DNA of 64,000 nt from Coniferiporia sulphurascens. Lineage: Eukaryota > Basidiomycota > Agaricomycetes > Hymenochaetales > Hymenochaetaceae. The position numbers and the translations under genes are program-made. Numbering within the stretch: position 1 is the stretch's first letter; the number at the start of each line of letters is the position of its first letter. Under the pieces are notes generated by a model. It saw only the letters and a program-made list of their open reading frames with translations. It did no database searches and had not been told where the DNA came from. Positions 51,901-63,200 of the stretch are shown here, in pieces. The DNA lies in assembly GCA_002794785.1 (NCBI GenBank), contig NBBA01000002.1:1984001-2048000 (forward strand), given 5' to 3'.

Positions 51901-52487
51901 ACACTCCGAGAGCTAGGTAAAGTTACGCTTTCGCAGCTTGCTGTGTCATTAACAAGGGAGTATAGCATATGTCGTTGAGGAACATCAATATCATGGCTAC
52001 CCAGTTGTCGGTCCGGATAGGGAGCTCCTTGGCTATATCACAAGATCTAGATTGAAGTCCGCAATTGGTAGGATACCCCGTCTACACGTACAAGTGAAAG
52101 TCGTCTTAAATGTGCTTGCAGATCCGCTACTTCTAAACCTCCAGGAATCGTCTGCCAGTCAAATGTTCGTCTTCGTCAAAGGAATGACAGATGAGGCGAT
52201 TTCGGACATGTCCGATCTTGTGGACGAAGCAGCGATTCAGCTGCGGAAGGAAATCCCACAGGAGCTAGTTGTTACCATGTTTCAGAAAATGGTACCTGTC
52301 GTGCGCATAATAGTCCGCCACGTATGCTGATGGTTTTTCTTAGAACATGCGGTACGTTTTTCTCACTCGACTTGGCAAGCTGGAGGGACTTGTTACCTTG
52401 CCAGACATCAGCTCGTTGATGACATCGCACGTACCTTTTGCTGGGGCCCTTTCTCACGAGGGAATTCCCAATGAAGCCGTTTGGTAG
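48949..52487 (+). CDS. CLC-family chloride channel/exchanger (Gef1-like group)
   Basis: This CLC protein probably moves chloride in exchange for protons in an endomembrane compartment. The ATG at 48949 gives [11 protein letters not shown], joined to [15 protein letters not shown], then [20 protein letters not shown]. Membrane core: [31 protein letters not shown] (selectivity loop with Thr where many CLCs have Ser), [16 protein letters not shown] with the gating glutamate, [57 protein letters not shown] and [20 protein letters not shown]. The C-terminus has two CBS-type stretches, [20 protein letters not shown] with [20 protein letters not shown], and [20 protein letters not shown]. The stop is TAG at 52485-52487. 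More than 15 short introns break it. A TGA after PSPDKFK looks like a frameshift but lies in a 52 bp intron. Confidence 0.9.
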
Positions 52488-52674
52488 ATAATGTATTCCG
52501 AACTTCATTTGCAATTAGGCAACCCGATTTTAATTGACTCCGTCGGTGGCTATAATTATGTAAGGATAATGTTTGTTACGACCCGTCACCGCTGTCCCGG
52601 TCGCGTCGTACGCGTTGCATTGGTCCCGTCTCTCAGCGCCGTCGTGAAAGACCCACGCGTTTCTCTACCTCTCA

Positions 52675-54045
52675 ATGTCCTACCAAAGTGAGGGCGCACC
52701 GTACGCTGATGGGAATATGGACTTTCTCGAACCCGCGAGGTCCGGTGCGCGACGAGTGTCGTCTGGAAAGTCTGTCAAGACCCGTAAATCCTCTGTGTCG
52801 CTGCGGGGTGGGTCGAGTCTGGCACAGGCAATGGATGACGACGCAGGACACGGTATGCACTCGTTAGCGCACGAGCTTGCAGTTGCTCTCATGCCCGAGC
52901 CGAGTGCGGGTTCGAGAATGCTCCAAGAGGAGTTCGGCATTGAATACGACGAGGGCGCCGAGGGCATAGATGAGCAGCCTGACCTAACCAACGGTCAAGA
53001 CGACGAGTCATTCGCGGAGGAGCTCAACGGACATGGCGACCCTTTGCCGGAAGCGCAAACGCCGACGTTCGCGATGGAGCCACCCACCGATGACCTTGCC
53101 GCGCACTTTGGGTCAGGCTTTGCCTCAAGTAAGCGCAAAACGAAGCAGCAAGTAGTCCAAGATCCGATGGACGTTCTTTCCAAAGACCTCGAGTCTACGG
53201 ATAAATTCCTAACGCAGTTACGACATTTGGATACCGATTCTGCACATTCCTCAACGCAGCCGTCAATAGAAAGATTCGCGTCGGACGTGATCAGACATAT
53301 CAACGAGACCGTAAGGGATAGGGAAGGTCAAGTTAGGGAACTACTCGAATATGAGCGCGAGTTTAGGCGGATTGCCGGAGAAGTCAACGGAAACGATGTC
53401 CTGGGACAGCTAGATGCATTAAAGGAGGTGGAGGGATTGTCTGATAAGCTGGCTTCGACGGATGCCTCACGGCTGGACAGCAGATCATTGGTCACAGTCC
53501 AAGAAGACGACCGAGCGCATCAACGTGCTTACTCGAATGACTGGGAAATGAATCCTGATGAACATCTACTTGGGGATGACGTTGTATTCGACGAAGAGCC
53601 AGAATCCCCATCACCAATGAAAGACTCGTTCGTATCGCCTCCATCCTTCACCGGTCCTCCAACTGTGCCCAAAATCATTCCACACATCGTGCATGTGCGG
53701 TCACTAACGTCGTCTTTGGCGACTTCCCTGACTGCGATCTCAGAGCATGCTCAGGTTAACGGTGCTGCTAGTGCGGACGCAGGGAGGAAAATCCGGGCGC
53801 TGAAGAACAAACTCGGTGGATGGCGGTCCGAATGGGATAGTGCGGAGAGGAGTCGGATAAGGATTGAACGGTGGGAGGCGGGCCTACCTGATGATGATAC
53901 CCATACCCCCGGGACCCCTCCTAGATTAATCGGAAGCGGCAAGCGCGTAGACGCTAGGAACATTGTAGAGGAACATTTGCGGGCGTTTGAAGCTGCCCTG
54001 GCAGACGCGGGGATAAAAACACAAGCCATTATGACACGGTCATGA
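52675..54045 (+). CDS. conserved-looking hypothetical protein, 456 residues, intronless
   Basis: I do not recognise this protein. It is one uninterrupted frame of 456 codons, unusual in this intron-rich window. It begins MSYQSEGAPYADGNMDFLEP, with a Ser/Arg/Lys-rich patch, then an acidic segment (EEFGIEYDEGAEGIDEQPDL). A helical middle part has coiled-coil character (DVIRHINETVRDREGQVREL then LEYEREFRRIAGEVNGNDV), followed by a Pro/Ser linker and a helical C-terminus (RKIRALKNKLGGWRSEWDSA; IVEEHLRAFEAALADAGIKT). No membrane segment or catalytic motif is visible. Codon use is like its neighbours, so I think it is real and cytosolic or nuclear. It lies 187 bp downstream of the CLC gene on the same strand. 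Confidence 0.75.
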   Translation: MSYQSEGAPYADGNMDFLEPARSGARRVSSGKSVKTRKSSVSLRGGSSLAQAMDDDAGHGMHSLAHELAVALMPEPSAGSRMLQEEFGIEYDEGAEGIDEQPDLTNGQDDESFAEELNGHGDPLPEAQTPTFAMEPPTDDLAAHFGSGFASSKRKTKQQVVQDPMDVLSKDLESTDKFLTQLRHLDTDSAHSSTQPSIERFASDVIRHINETVRDREGQVRELLEYEREFRRIAGEVNGNDVLGQLDALKEVEGLSDKLASTDASRLDSRSLVTVQEDDRAHQRAYSNDWEMNPDEHLLGDDVVFDEEPESPSPMKDSFVSPPSFTGPPTVPKIIPHIVHVRSLTSSLATSLTAISEHAQVNGAASADAGRKIRALKNKLGGWRSEWDSAERSRIRIERWEAGLPDDDTHTPGTPPRLIGSGKRVDARNIVEEHLRAFEAALADAGIKTQAIMTRS

Positions 54046-54356
54046 CCACGGTTGTCTCGGGGATTTTTTGCTTAGCTCCCTTGTCTCTTGTATTTCATTC
54101 GCTATCTCGCTAATTCATGTATAGAATATCAGTCGCCCACAGATGGACTATTCCATGGATATCCATCACAGATCACCGCTAGCTGTAGTTTTAATCGCGT
54201 CCGCTGGCCATCCAGCAATCACTAGAGATTGATTGGCCTGACTAATAAGTAGGTTTTCGAGACAAGCGTTGTAAGAGGGCGTATTATGAGTTTTATTCGT
54301 AAAATAGGCACAATTTTACTACGATGTGGTGTAAAAATCAAGGAATAGAGACAGTG
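54046..54356. other. convergent 3' intergenic interval
   Basis: The 311 bp between the orphan gene stop and the oxygenase stop on the other strand should hold the two 3' untranslated regions. The sequence is A/T-rich. I see nothing else. Confidence 0.55.
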
Positions 54357-57300
54357 CTAAGGCGAGTCCGCTGCTAAGTCAACGAACCCCGAATTCTTCC
54401 TTTTTCTACCCGCAATATTGTTTCCTGATGCAAGCGCCGATTGCATGGATTTGAGGTTTGAAGCCCCTGAGGCTACATGGGTCGTTGTACGTCGAGATGA
54501 CACAGACGAATTCATTGCGGTGAAAGGATTTGTTACTGGACCATAGGCTTTTTCTCCAGACACTGCTTTAATGACTTCTGGATACTTTTCGCCCATCGGC
54601 ACCCTCAGACTGGGATCTCCGCCGAAAAGTGACAAAAATGTCTTTGACGCCTTCTGCCGTCCCTCCCATACACACGCGGCGACTACGTCTTCGTGCTTGC
54701 TCACTTTCAGTCCGTGCGGACTTCCGGTCCGGATCGTTTCGAACGTCACGATATCCAATGCGGACTCGAGTCGTTGCTCGAGATGCTTGCGACGTGCCTG
54801 GACATACCGGAAGTCACGCTGCGCTTCTGTTGAAAATAGGAATTTATCGAGCTCCCGGCATTCGCTGCAGCCACAGCCGACTTTGCGTATGACATTTTGG
54901 CGTATTTTGGGACTTTTCGCCCCAAGTATAGAGTGCAAATAGACCCCCACGAGGTACCTAAAAAAATCGCCGAACGGTTGTGCGTGAAGCGGGATACTGT
55001 GTAAGTTCATCATCTGGCGAAGCTCGGAGATTAGGGGAATAAATAGTTCTTGATACTTTGTGTGTATGCTGTCAGTGTGTTGTGCCAAAAAATAAAGTAG
55101 TTTTCTGCATATGGGTATTTCTCCGGACAAGATGCATAACTCGACGAGTTCTCTGAAACGAGCTGGGGCCCGATCCTGCTGCGGACGCGCACGTCCGTAG
55201 TAAGCATATTGATCGGGGGATCGTACTATTTGTTCCCGTTGGTTAATGGCCAGCGTCAGACAATATGCGACTATCTCTTGAAACATGTCAGGAGAGGACG
55301 GTGGTTTTGATAATTCTGCCTTATTGGCGAGAAGAGACTTCACGAACTCCGCCAAGAATGAAGATGTTGATCTGTGCCTTGCTAGTTGTGGCTGTATGCT
55401 AGGAAATATTTACAGCGTAAGTTATTCTCCTTCGGGGTGCAAAAGAGCGGTAGAACAATAAAACGCACACTTTTACAAAGAACTCCGCTCCCTTAGATAT
55501 CAAGACTTCAATAATTATCGGGACGTCTCCCTTCGTTGGTACCTTCATTTGAGTCAGTGTCAATTTGGACTGCTCGGTGCACCACTTGTTAAAGTCAGAC
55601 ATGTGTCGATCACTCGGGGCATGTACCGATAATGAGTTGATTAGTTCGGTTTGACCTTTAAGTGTCGTACAGTTTGAAATCGCTTTCTCGAACCTGAACC
55701 GACCATCAGTAGGTGTACGTTTCAAATCGAACGGGAAAGACCCTTACAGCGGACGCAGCACCTTGAATCCGAACTTCTCCCGCGCTGCTAATAGTTTTCC
55801 GCCTCCGAATGCCTCCAAATTTCTGTCCACCCCATGAGCGTATGCAGCCTTAAGCCACAACTCACTGTCGGCCCACCGCAGGGCCAGATCAGCCACGTAA
55901 CGACCAGCGTTTATGTTCGTGAAGTTTAAGTGACTAGCAAGATGGTCAGCAAAAACTTTGTCTTGTGCTGTCGGATGGTCTGGGTCGTGACACTTCAATT
56001 GCGCCAGAGCGTATTCGTTCCCCCCCGCTTGAAGAAGAATGTTATAGTGATCCACTTCCAAATACAAGACGAGGACAGTGCGATGATACCCTTTTTCAGT
56101 CTTTGAGATAACCTCGGAGACATTAAAAACTCAATTACTCACAGTACTCAAGACTTCCGGAGTACTACAGTTTCCTCTTAGTTTGGACTTTTTCATCGAA
56201 GTGAGCAAAGCTTACGTTTCCCATGTATCCTTCGTACTCTTGATCATCCGGACTTTCGCCATCAAAGGGATCACTTGGTATAACCCCAGTCTCAACTGAT
56301 ATAGTGCCCTTCTTAATCAGCCTTAACCCATCCAAGTTAACTAAATTTGAGATCGTTATAGTCCTGTCCGTCTCTTCAAGCATCCCCGGGGTGCCGCCGC
56401 CGCTGCCATCGTCGCTATTTCTGTCGTCGTCGTCGTCGTCGTCGTCGTTGTCACCATATCTCGCCCGTTTATTGCAGTCAAAGCCTGAATCGAAGTCTTC
56501 GTCGGGGATTCCGACGATATGACACTTGAGCTCAGCTAAACCCATAGCTACGCCCTCCGCCTTGGCGATGTCGTGTAGCGCGCCGACTATGTACGCATCT
56601 GCACCCTTCAGGGCTTTTGAACCCATGCTTAAATCAATCTTGCTGTATTCGTGCTGTAAAAGGTATGCAATCATTTTCGGAGCGTCTTTGTAAGTATTTT
56701 TGATCCAGTTAGAGAACAGTTGTTTCAGTCTAGTAATCGCATTGTCCATTGAAGGGAGAACGGGGGTCGGAGCGGAAGGAGCTGTATGGATGAGATTGTA
56801 GGACAATGCAAGGCGGTATCCAGAGGTGATTGCCTTAACCTCGTGAGTAACATCAGAGTACCACGCAAGCATTGAAGTCGTGAACTCGGACGAAGGGGAG
56901 AAGTCGAAGACTTGTTTCTGAGTACCATGAGAGACGTGCACTTGGCCTCCGGTATACGAGGAAGGGAGCACGATTATGGCTGTCGCAAACATTCCAGGTG
57001 CTTTCTCGGTGCTGCAGGGGGACTGGAGTTAGTGCAAAAGGGTTTAGGGGGACGGGAGGCGTCTCACTCTTGATGAGGCAGAAAACTAGCAATGCGGGAT
57101 TTAATTAGAGCGCCTGTTACAGGAGCTATTATTAAACACTTACTGTGAGCCCTGTTCATAAAGCAGGAGTTCATGTAACTCGCACTTCGGGGGTGATGTG
57201 CTAGGAGTGACACCGAGCTCCTTGCATACGCTGTCTACAATTTCGTTCATAAAATTACCCCATATTAGGTTTGAAAATGAGACTTTTAAAGCCTCGATCT

Positions 57301-57589
57301 CCCAAGTGTCCCGTACGTTTGTGTCAACGACCAACCGTTCACCATGACCAAATGGCGACTGTGAAGCAAGTCCTTTAAGAGTCTGCGCGTCGTCTTTGCT
57401 GAGAGGGAACCTTATGAGGCCCGGATGGTCAACTTGAAGGCCTGGATTCGGTGCAGAAGGAAATGTGTTCCCGCATGCGAATTTTCCGTTGAACTCAAAC
57501 CCGGCGGATAGGGCGACCTCCAACTCTTCCTTTTGAGCCGGACTCGACGGCGTCAGACTATCTGAAGAATGGGCGCACGAAAGAAACAT
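54357..57589 (-). CDS. 2-oxoglutarate/Fe(II)-dependent oxygenase (prolyl 4-hydroxylase fold)
   Basis: This is a large fungal 2OG-Fe(II) oxygenase; the substrate is unknown. The ATG at 57589 gives MFLSCAHSSDSLTPSSPAQK. The double-stranded beta-helix is seen as ELGVTPSTSPPKCELHELLL then YEQGSQ, and an intron join gives FLPHQDTEKAPGMFATAIIV with the iron ligands H-x-D. SYTGGQVHVSHGTQKQVFDF follows. The distal His and the 2OG-binding basic residue are probably in YSDVTHEVKAITSGYRLALS. Downstream, a helical region carries a poly-Asp tract (about 56417-56450, from GTC repeats) and a Cys motif VGCGCSECRELDKFL near the C-terminal part. The Lys/Arg tail GRKRKNSGFVDLAADSP suggests a nuclear location. 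There are about six exons. The retrotransposon lies directly upstream of its start. Confidence 0.82.
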
Positions 57590-57906
57590 CTCACCCTGAG
57601 GTCCTTTTCTTCAATGATACCTGACGAGGCGGTATCATTTCCCCCTTTCATTATGCTACTTGTTCAGGCCGCAAGAAAGTCAAACCAAACGTTACAGTAT
57701 CGCCCGCGAGGTCAACCCCTTGACCTCTGACCACCATCATCTCACCATAAGCACAGCCACATTCGCCGCCCCTAAACTCCCTGGGTTAACCACCCACACC
57801 TGTTCCCCCTCACAGTAGACATCCGTCGAGCTGTTTTACACTCAACTTCATCATCTCCACTTCCTTTTCCCCCATATCCCCTACCTCCTTTATTTTTCTT
57901 CCCCCC
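57590..57906. other. interval between oxygenase start and retrotransposon ORF1
   Basis: These 317 bp contain both the remaining promoter of the oxygenase gene and the 5' untranslated region of the retrotransposon. The exact junction is not visible because the element's 3' end and target-site duplication lie outside the window. A pyrimidine-rich, G-poor composition like that of the element starts at about 57640-57700, which may mark its 5' end. Confidence 0.45.
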
Positions 57907-60258
57907 ATGGCGAACTCTCCTAACCCGTCTTTCAGCAGCCAGACATACACTAACACCCCTGAAGAAATGCATAACTACAATTCCCAGTCCCCCAACATCC
58001 CAGCATCCCACTCACCACCTCGCCCTCTTCCGTCTCCACCGAAAGAAAACCAAGAAATTGACAAAAACATCAGTATAACAGGTTATCAGCAAATTTTACC
58101 GTCGTCTCAGACACCCTCTGTCTTATCCATGCCAACGTCTCAAGACCCGTCCTTCAATGCTCACTTTCAAGACTTTTCCTCTACATATGCCAATTATTCA
58201 GACATCACTCTTGCAGCCCCGGTGGCCACACCCATGGACGTCGTTTTTCCCCTGGACTCTCAATCCCTTGTACAAGCTGCCTCCCCAACAGACACGACTC
58301 TGCCAAACACAATACACGCACCAGCCCCTATCATTTCACATCAATCTTCCATCCAATCACAACAATCTTCTTCATCTTCTGAAAGTCACACGCACCATCA
58401 AAGACACCTTCGATTCACACCAACACCGGATGAGTCAAACATGGAAGACCAAATCATTATATCAGAAACACGCAACGCCGTTGAAAACATTTTAGCGCCC
58501 GGATCTTTTGAAGAGTGGACTCTTTCTATCAAACAAATCCTCAATCTCATCGCAAAAACCTGGCCATCCAAATATAACCAACACCTCACCGACCACTCCA
58601 TGAACTCACTCGCCAACGCCATCCAACTATTTCACCTACATTTCGTTCCGTCTAACACCAACGTCACCATTGTCCACCCAGCCGACCCAAAATCACCGAT
58701 AACATACAAAAAGATCACCATTGACGACGCTGGCCAATTCGACTTTAAAGTCTGGAACCCAATTTTATTCCCTGACTCTATTTATGATAACGCATACAAT
58801 AACGACGAATCCAATGCTGACAACGACAACTCAGAACTCAAATTATCAACGATTTCTACTATGATTAACACCCTACAAACTAACCTTCAGGATCAAGCCA
58901 AGAAACACGCACAGGAACTCGAATCACGTCTTATTTCTCGTCTCATTCAACTCGAAGAAACCGTCGCTTCTATCGAAAAACCTATTCAACAGAACATCGA
59001 ACCAAGACATGTTACTTTTTCAGACGACACTCACGAACTCGATAACGTTAGCCACGGTTTCATTCAACCTATCATTGACACAGCAAACACACCCAGAATC
59101 CGACCGCTTGGACCAAGACAACGAACACCATCTCCGGTTCTCATTCGGAATCCTATCGTTAACCAACCCATCAGCACACTTACATACAAGGACCACTTAG
59201 GACTCAACATGCCATCAAATCAACCCAAACTCCTACCATCGGCACCAGCCTCCATTTCCACCCTCACCCGATATGTCGCTCGCTTTCAAGGACAAAATAT
59301 ACCGCTATCAATAAGGCCCAACTCCAAAACACTCATTGATCGCATTCAGCTCAAACTCGACCGCATACCCACCGCTCGACACATTAGGATCATCGGCGCC
59401 GATTGGAACATGGCCGGAAACTGCATTTTTTCCTTCCCGAGTAATATTTCAATTAATTCTATTAACACCATTATCCCTATCCTCAAAGAAGCGTTCAAAC
59501 TTCGACCGAACCACCCTCTCACAATCACCCACGATACCAAATGGTCCAAAGTCATTATCAGTAACATTATCACGTCGAACGGTCCCAATCTACCAATATT
59601 CACTGAACTTGAAATCTTGCGGTCTCTACTCCTTAACGACCTCTTCTGATCCTTGAAAATCACTCAACCACCTCGATGGGCACGTAACCCGGAATTTATC
59701 ACCAAACCCAGATCTTCGATCTCTTTCGCTTTTGAAGACCCGAATGGAGACTTATTACGAAAAGTTACATCATCAGTATTCTTTATTTTCGGCCAATCCA
59801 CAGTTCCCGTCGAATGGAAAGCAAAACCCCGTTTCTCTCAATGCACGAAATGCTGGAAATTCGGACACCTCACGCTTCAATGCAACCAACCCCTAGGATG
59901 CCGTTATTGCGCATCAAAACGCCACCTAACCTCTCAACATCGTGAAATGTGCTCAGGCTGCTCCAGTGCTCGCTACCAGGACAATCAACCTTGCGACCAT
60001 TTCTTTTGTGTCAACTGTTCAGGCGCTCACCCAGCTGACTCCATCGACTGCCCACAACGAGCTATGTATTTTAACCGTTTTCCAGCCCCAGTCCGCATGA
60101 CTTTGTCGTCGCCCCCGTCACCAACCCCGATTAACCCGAACCTTATTAACATACATCCATCAAGACGTAACCATTTCTCTACACCGTCAGTCACACGCCC
60201 GTCATCACCGTCCATGCACGTCGACCCGCACAACTCAGTAAACGATGACATTCTATGA
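57907..60258 (+). pseudogene. LINE ORF1 (gag-like, zinc-knuckle), interrupted by TGA
   Basis: ORF1 of such elements encodes an RNA-binding chaperone that packages element RNA. The ATG at 57907 gives MANSPNPSFSSQTYTNTPEE, a Ser/Thr/Pro/Gln-rich N-terminus, then helical segments (NTLQTNLQDQAKKHAQELES) and a globular part (RYVARFQGQNIPLSIRPNSK). A TGA at 59647-59649 interrupts the frame after LLLNDLF. The same frame continues without another stop to the knuckles: CTKCWKFGHLTLQC (C-x2-C-x4-H-x4-C), CRYCASKRHLTSQH and CVNCSGAHPADSIDC. The frame ends TGA at 60256-60258, overlapping the ORF2 ATG. The part after 59650 has no ATG near its start, so it is a continuation and not a separate gene. Confidence 0.82.
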
Positions 60259-63200
60259 ATAATACGGCATTACGAATACTCCAGCTCAATGTAGCAAAAA
60301 GCGGCCCTCGTACAACACGACTCCTCAATAATCCAAAACTACACATCCTTGTACTTCAAGAACCTTGCATTGTCTTCTCCGGCCTCAGCCGCTCCGACTC
60401 TAACCCAGACGGAACACCCATTTTTCTTCCAATAAAACACCCAGCCTGGGATTATTTCATTCCTGCTTACGATACTAATTCCCCTATTAAACCTCACGTG
60501 ATTACTTATGTCAGAAAATCCTTTCCACACCTATCAGCCATCTCGCGTCAAGATATCATCAACCACAAAGACTTTATGACTATCGACGTCACCTATCTAA
60601 ATAAAACCTTCCGCCTTACGAACTGCTACAATTACGGCTCCGGCATTCTCGGAGAAAACATTCATATCCTAACCGACACAGAACTCGAATACGACATACC
60701 GACATGCATCATGGGCGACTTCAACCTTCATCACCCAGAATGGGAATTGCCTAACCGAAGTCATCGTCGAACGACAGCAGAAGCGGAAAATTTCCTCACT
60801 TGGACGCAAGACCAATCTCTCTTTATTCTCAACGACACGGAATTCCCGACACGGAAAGGACAACACCGACAAGCCGACTCAATCATCGATCTAACTCTTC
60901 TTAACTTCACAGCCATTCTTTCCGACTTCTTCTTTGACTGGACATGCGTCGACATACCAGCTTACTCATCCGACCACATACCTATCACTATCGCTTTCCT
61001 TCCAATCAACCCCGATTTTCAACCTGACGACGCGCCCACAACTTACAAGTATGACCCAGAACGGAAAAAAGAATGGATTGAAAAATTCAGTTTTCACTTA
61101 GACGACCAACCGCTACCTAATTTTTCGAATGACGCTTCCGTTCACGATTATGCTAACAAACTTTCGGAAAAAATCTTACTAACAACTTCCGAAATTATGC
61201 CCCAAACTTCATTGTCGAACTTTTCATATTCTTATTGGTGGAATGACGAATGCGCCCAAGCGATACGAGCCTTTAGGGACTGTTCCGAAAATTTCGAAAA
61301 AGAACATCTTCACAAAGAAGCCCGGATTATCTTCAAGAAAGCTAAACAATCATGGGCTACCGCCGTCCTCGAAGGAGCGTCCTCTTACGACATTTATTGA
61401 TATGCAAAATGGTCCTCCGGAAAACGAAAAACACGAATGCCGCCTATCCTATTCCAAGATCAAATTGCACACACCCCAGACAAACAAGCAAACGCCTTCC
61501 ACCAGTCGTTCTTTTCAACTAACCCACAACCAAACGTCTCGGAACTTCCTTACGACCCGCCCAAAAAACCCACAAGATCATCGCCGCGCATCACTCAACA
61601 TGAAATCGATACGTGCCTTAACCTTACCCATAACAACTCGGCCCCAGGCATCTCAAACATATCATACGCTTACATCAAATGGATCAACTCCGCTCACCCG
61701 AATATTTTATTTGATTTATTTAACGAATGTTTCTCTCGTCATATTCATCCGTGGAAAAACGCTAACATTGTTCTCATTCCTAAACCTAACAAAACTGACT
61801 CTAGCAACCCGCGCTCTTATAGACCCATCGCTCTTCTCGAATGTATTGGGAAAATTCTAGAAAAAATCATTGCGAAACGTCTTACATGGGACGTCGGTCG
61901 ATTTAACCTCGTTCCAACCACTCAATTTGGGGGCCGATCCAACTCTTGCACTATCGACGCGGGCCTTTCCCTCATACACGACATTCAAATTGCACATAAA
62001 AAGAAACTCTGCGTATCAGCCCTCGCAATCAACATCAAAGGTTATTTCGATAACATCAATCATTCTCGACTTCTACATTCGTTACATCTATTAGGCTTCG
62101 ACCAAAAAATTATTCTATGGACTCAAGCATTTCTTTCTGACCGTCTCATATCTTTTAAAATTGACAATTTCACTTCCGAACAAAAGCCTATACACAACGT
62201 CGGCATCCCACAAGGATCGCCCATTTCCCCAATTCTTTCAACCATTTACACCGGTTTTATTCTCAACTCCTTCAATTTATCATCTGACACTTGTATCAAA
62301 GCATATGTCGACGACCAACTCATTTTAGTATATTCCGACTCTTATCAAGAAAACATCCGCCTCCTAAAAATCGCTTATAACATCATTTCCAACAAACTTA
62401 ACGATATTCAACTTTCCATCGATCATTTAAAATCTGACCTTATTCATTTTATATGACGCGGCTTTTCCCCAACTACCTTTCCTTCTATCACCCTTCATAA
62501 CATTCATTCACCCCCAATTACCATAGTACTGTCTCCGGTCATTTGCTGGCTGGGCTTCTACCTCGACCAACGACTTAACTTCAACGACCACGTACACCGC
62601 ATGTGCATGAGAGCACGATCAACTACCATGGCTCTTCGTATACTCGGCAATACCATTTGCGGGCTTTCATTCGCCAATTTCCGCACACTCCACTTCGCCA
62701 ATGTTCTCCCCGTTCTCACATACGGCTTCCAACTATGGTTTACCGGCATTCGACAAAAACCCAAATTAAACAAAATGACCGTCGCTCAAAATCAAAGCTT
62801 ACGCCTTCTTACCGGGACTTTTCGCACCACTCCGTCTCACGCACTTCACCGCATTGCTCACATTTTACCGATACCAATACTCCTTCAAAAACACAACCAA
62901 TCTACAGCACTTCGCCTTAATCGTCTTCCGCTTAACTCACAACTCCTTAACCGTCTTCCATCATCATGGCCTCGTCTTCCAACATCAAAACCACCCATCA
63001 CCTCCCGTCATCAATCCACCTCCAACAAACCAAAAACTCAACTTCATCGCCTTGCTTTCCTCACCAACCCGCGTACCGAACACATCAATCCATATCTCGC
63101 TCACCCTTCACAACACCTTCCGTCCAATCCTAGCCAATATCATTACAAAGCTTTATCTTATCATCTCGAATCCGGCACGTCCTCTTTTGATCGAAAAAAT

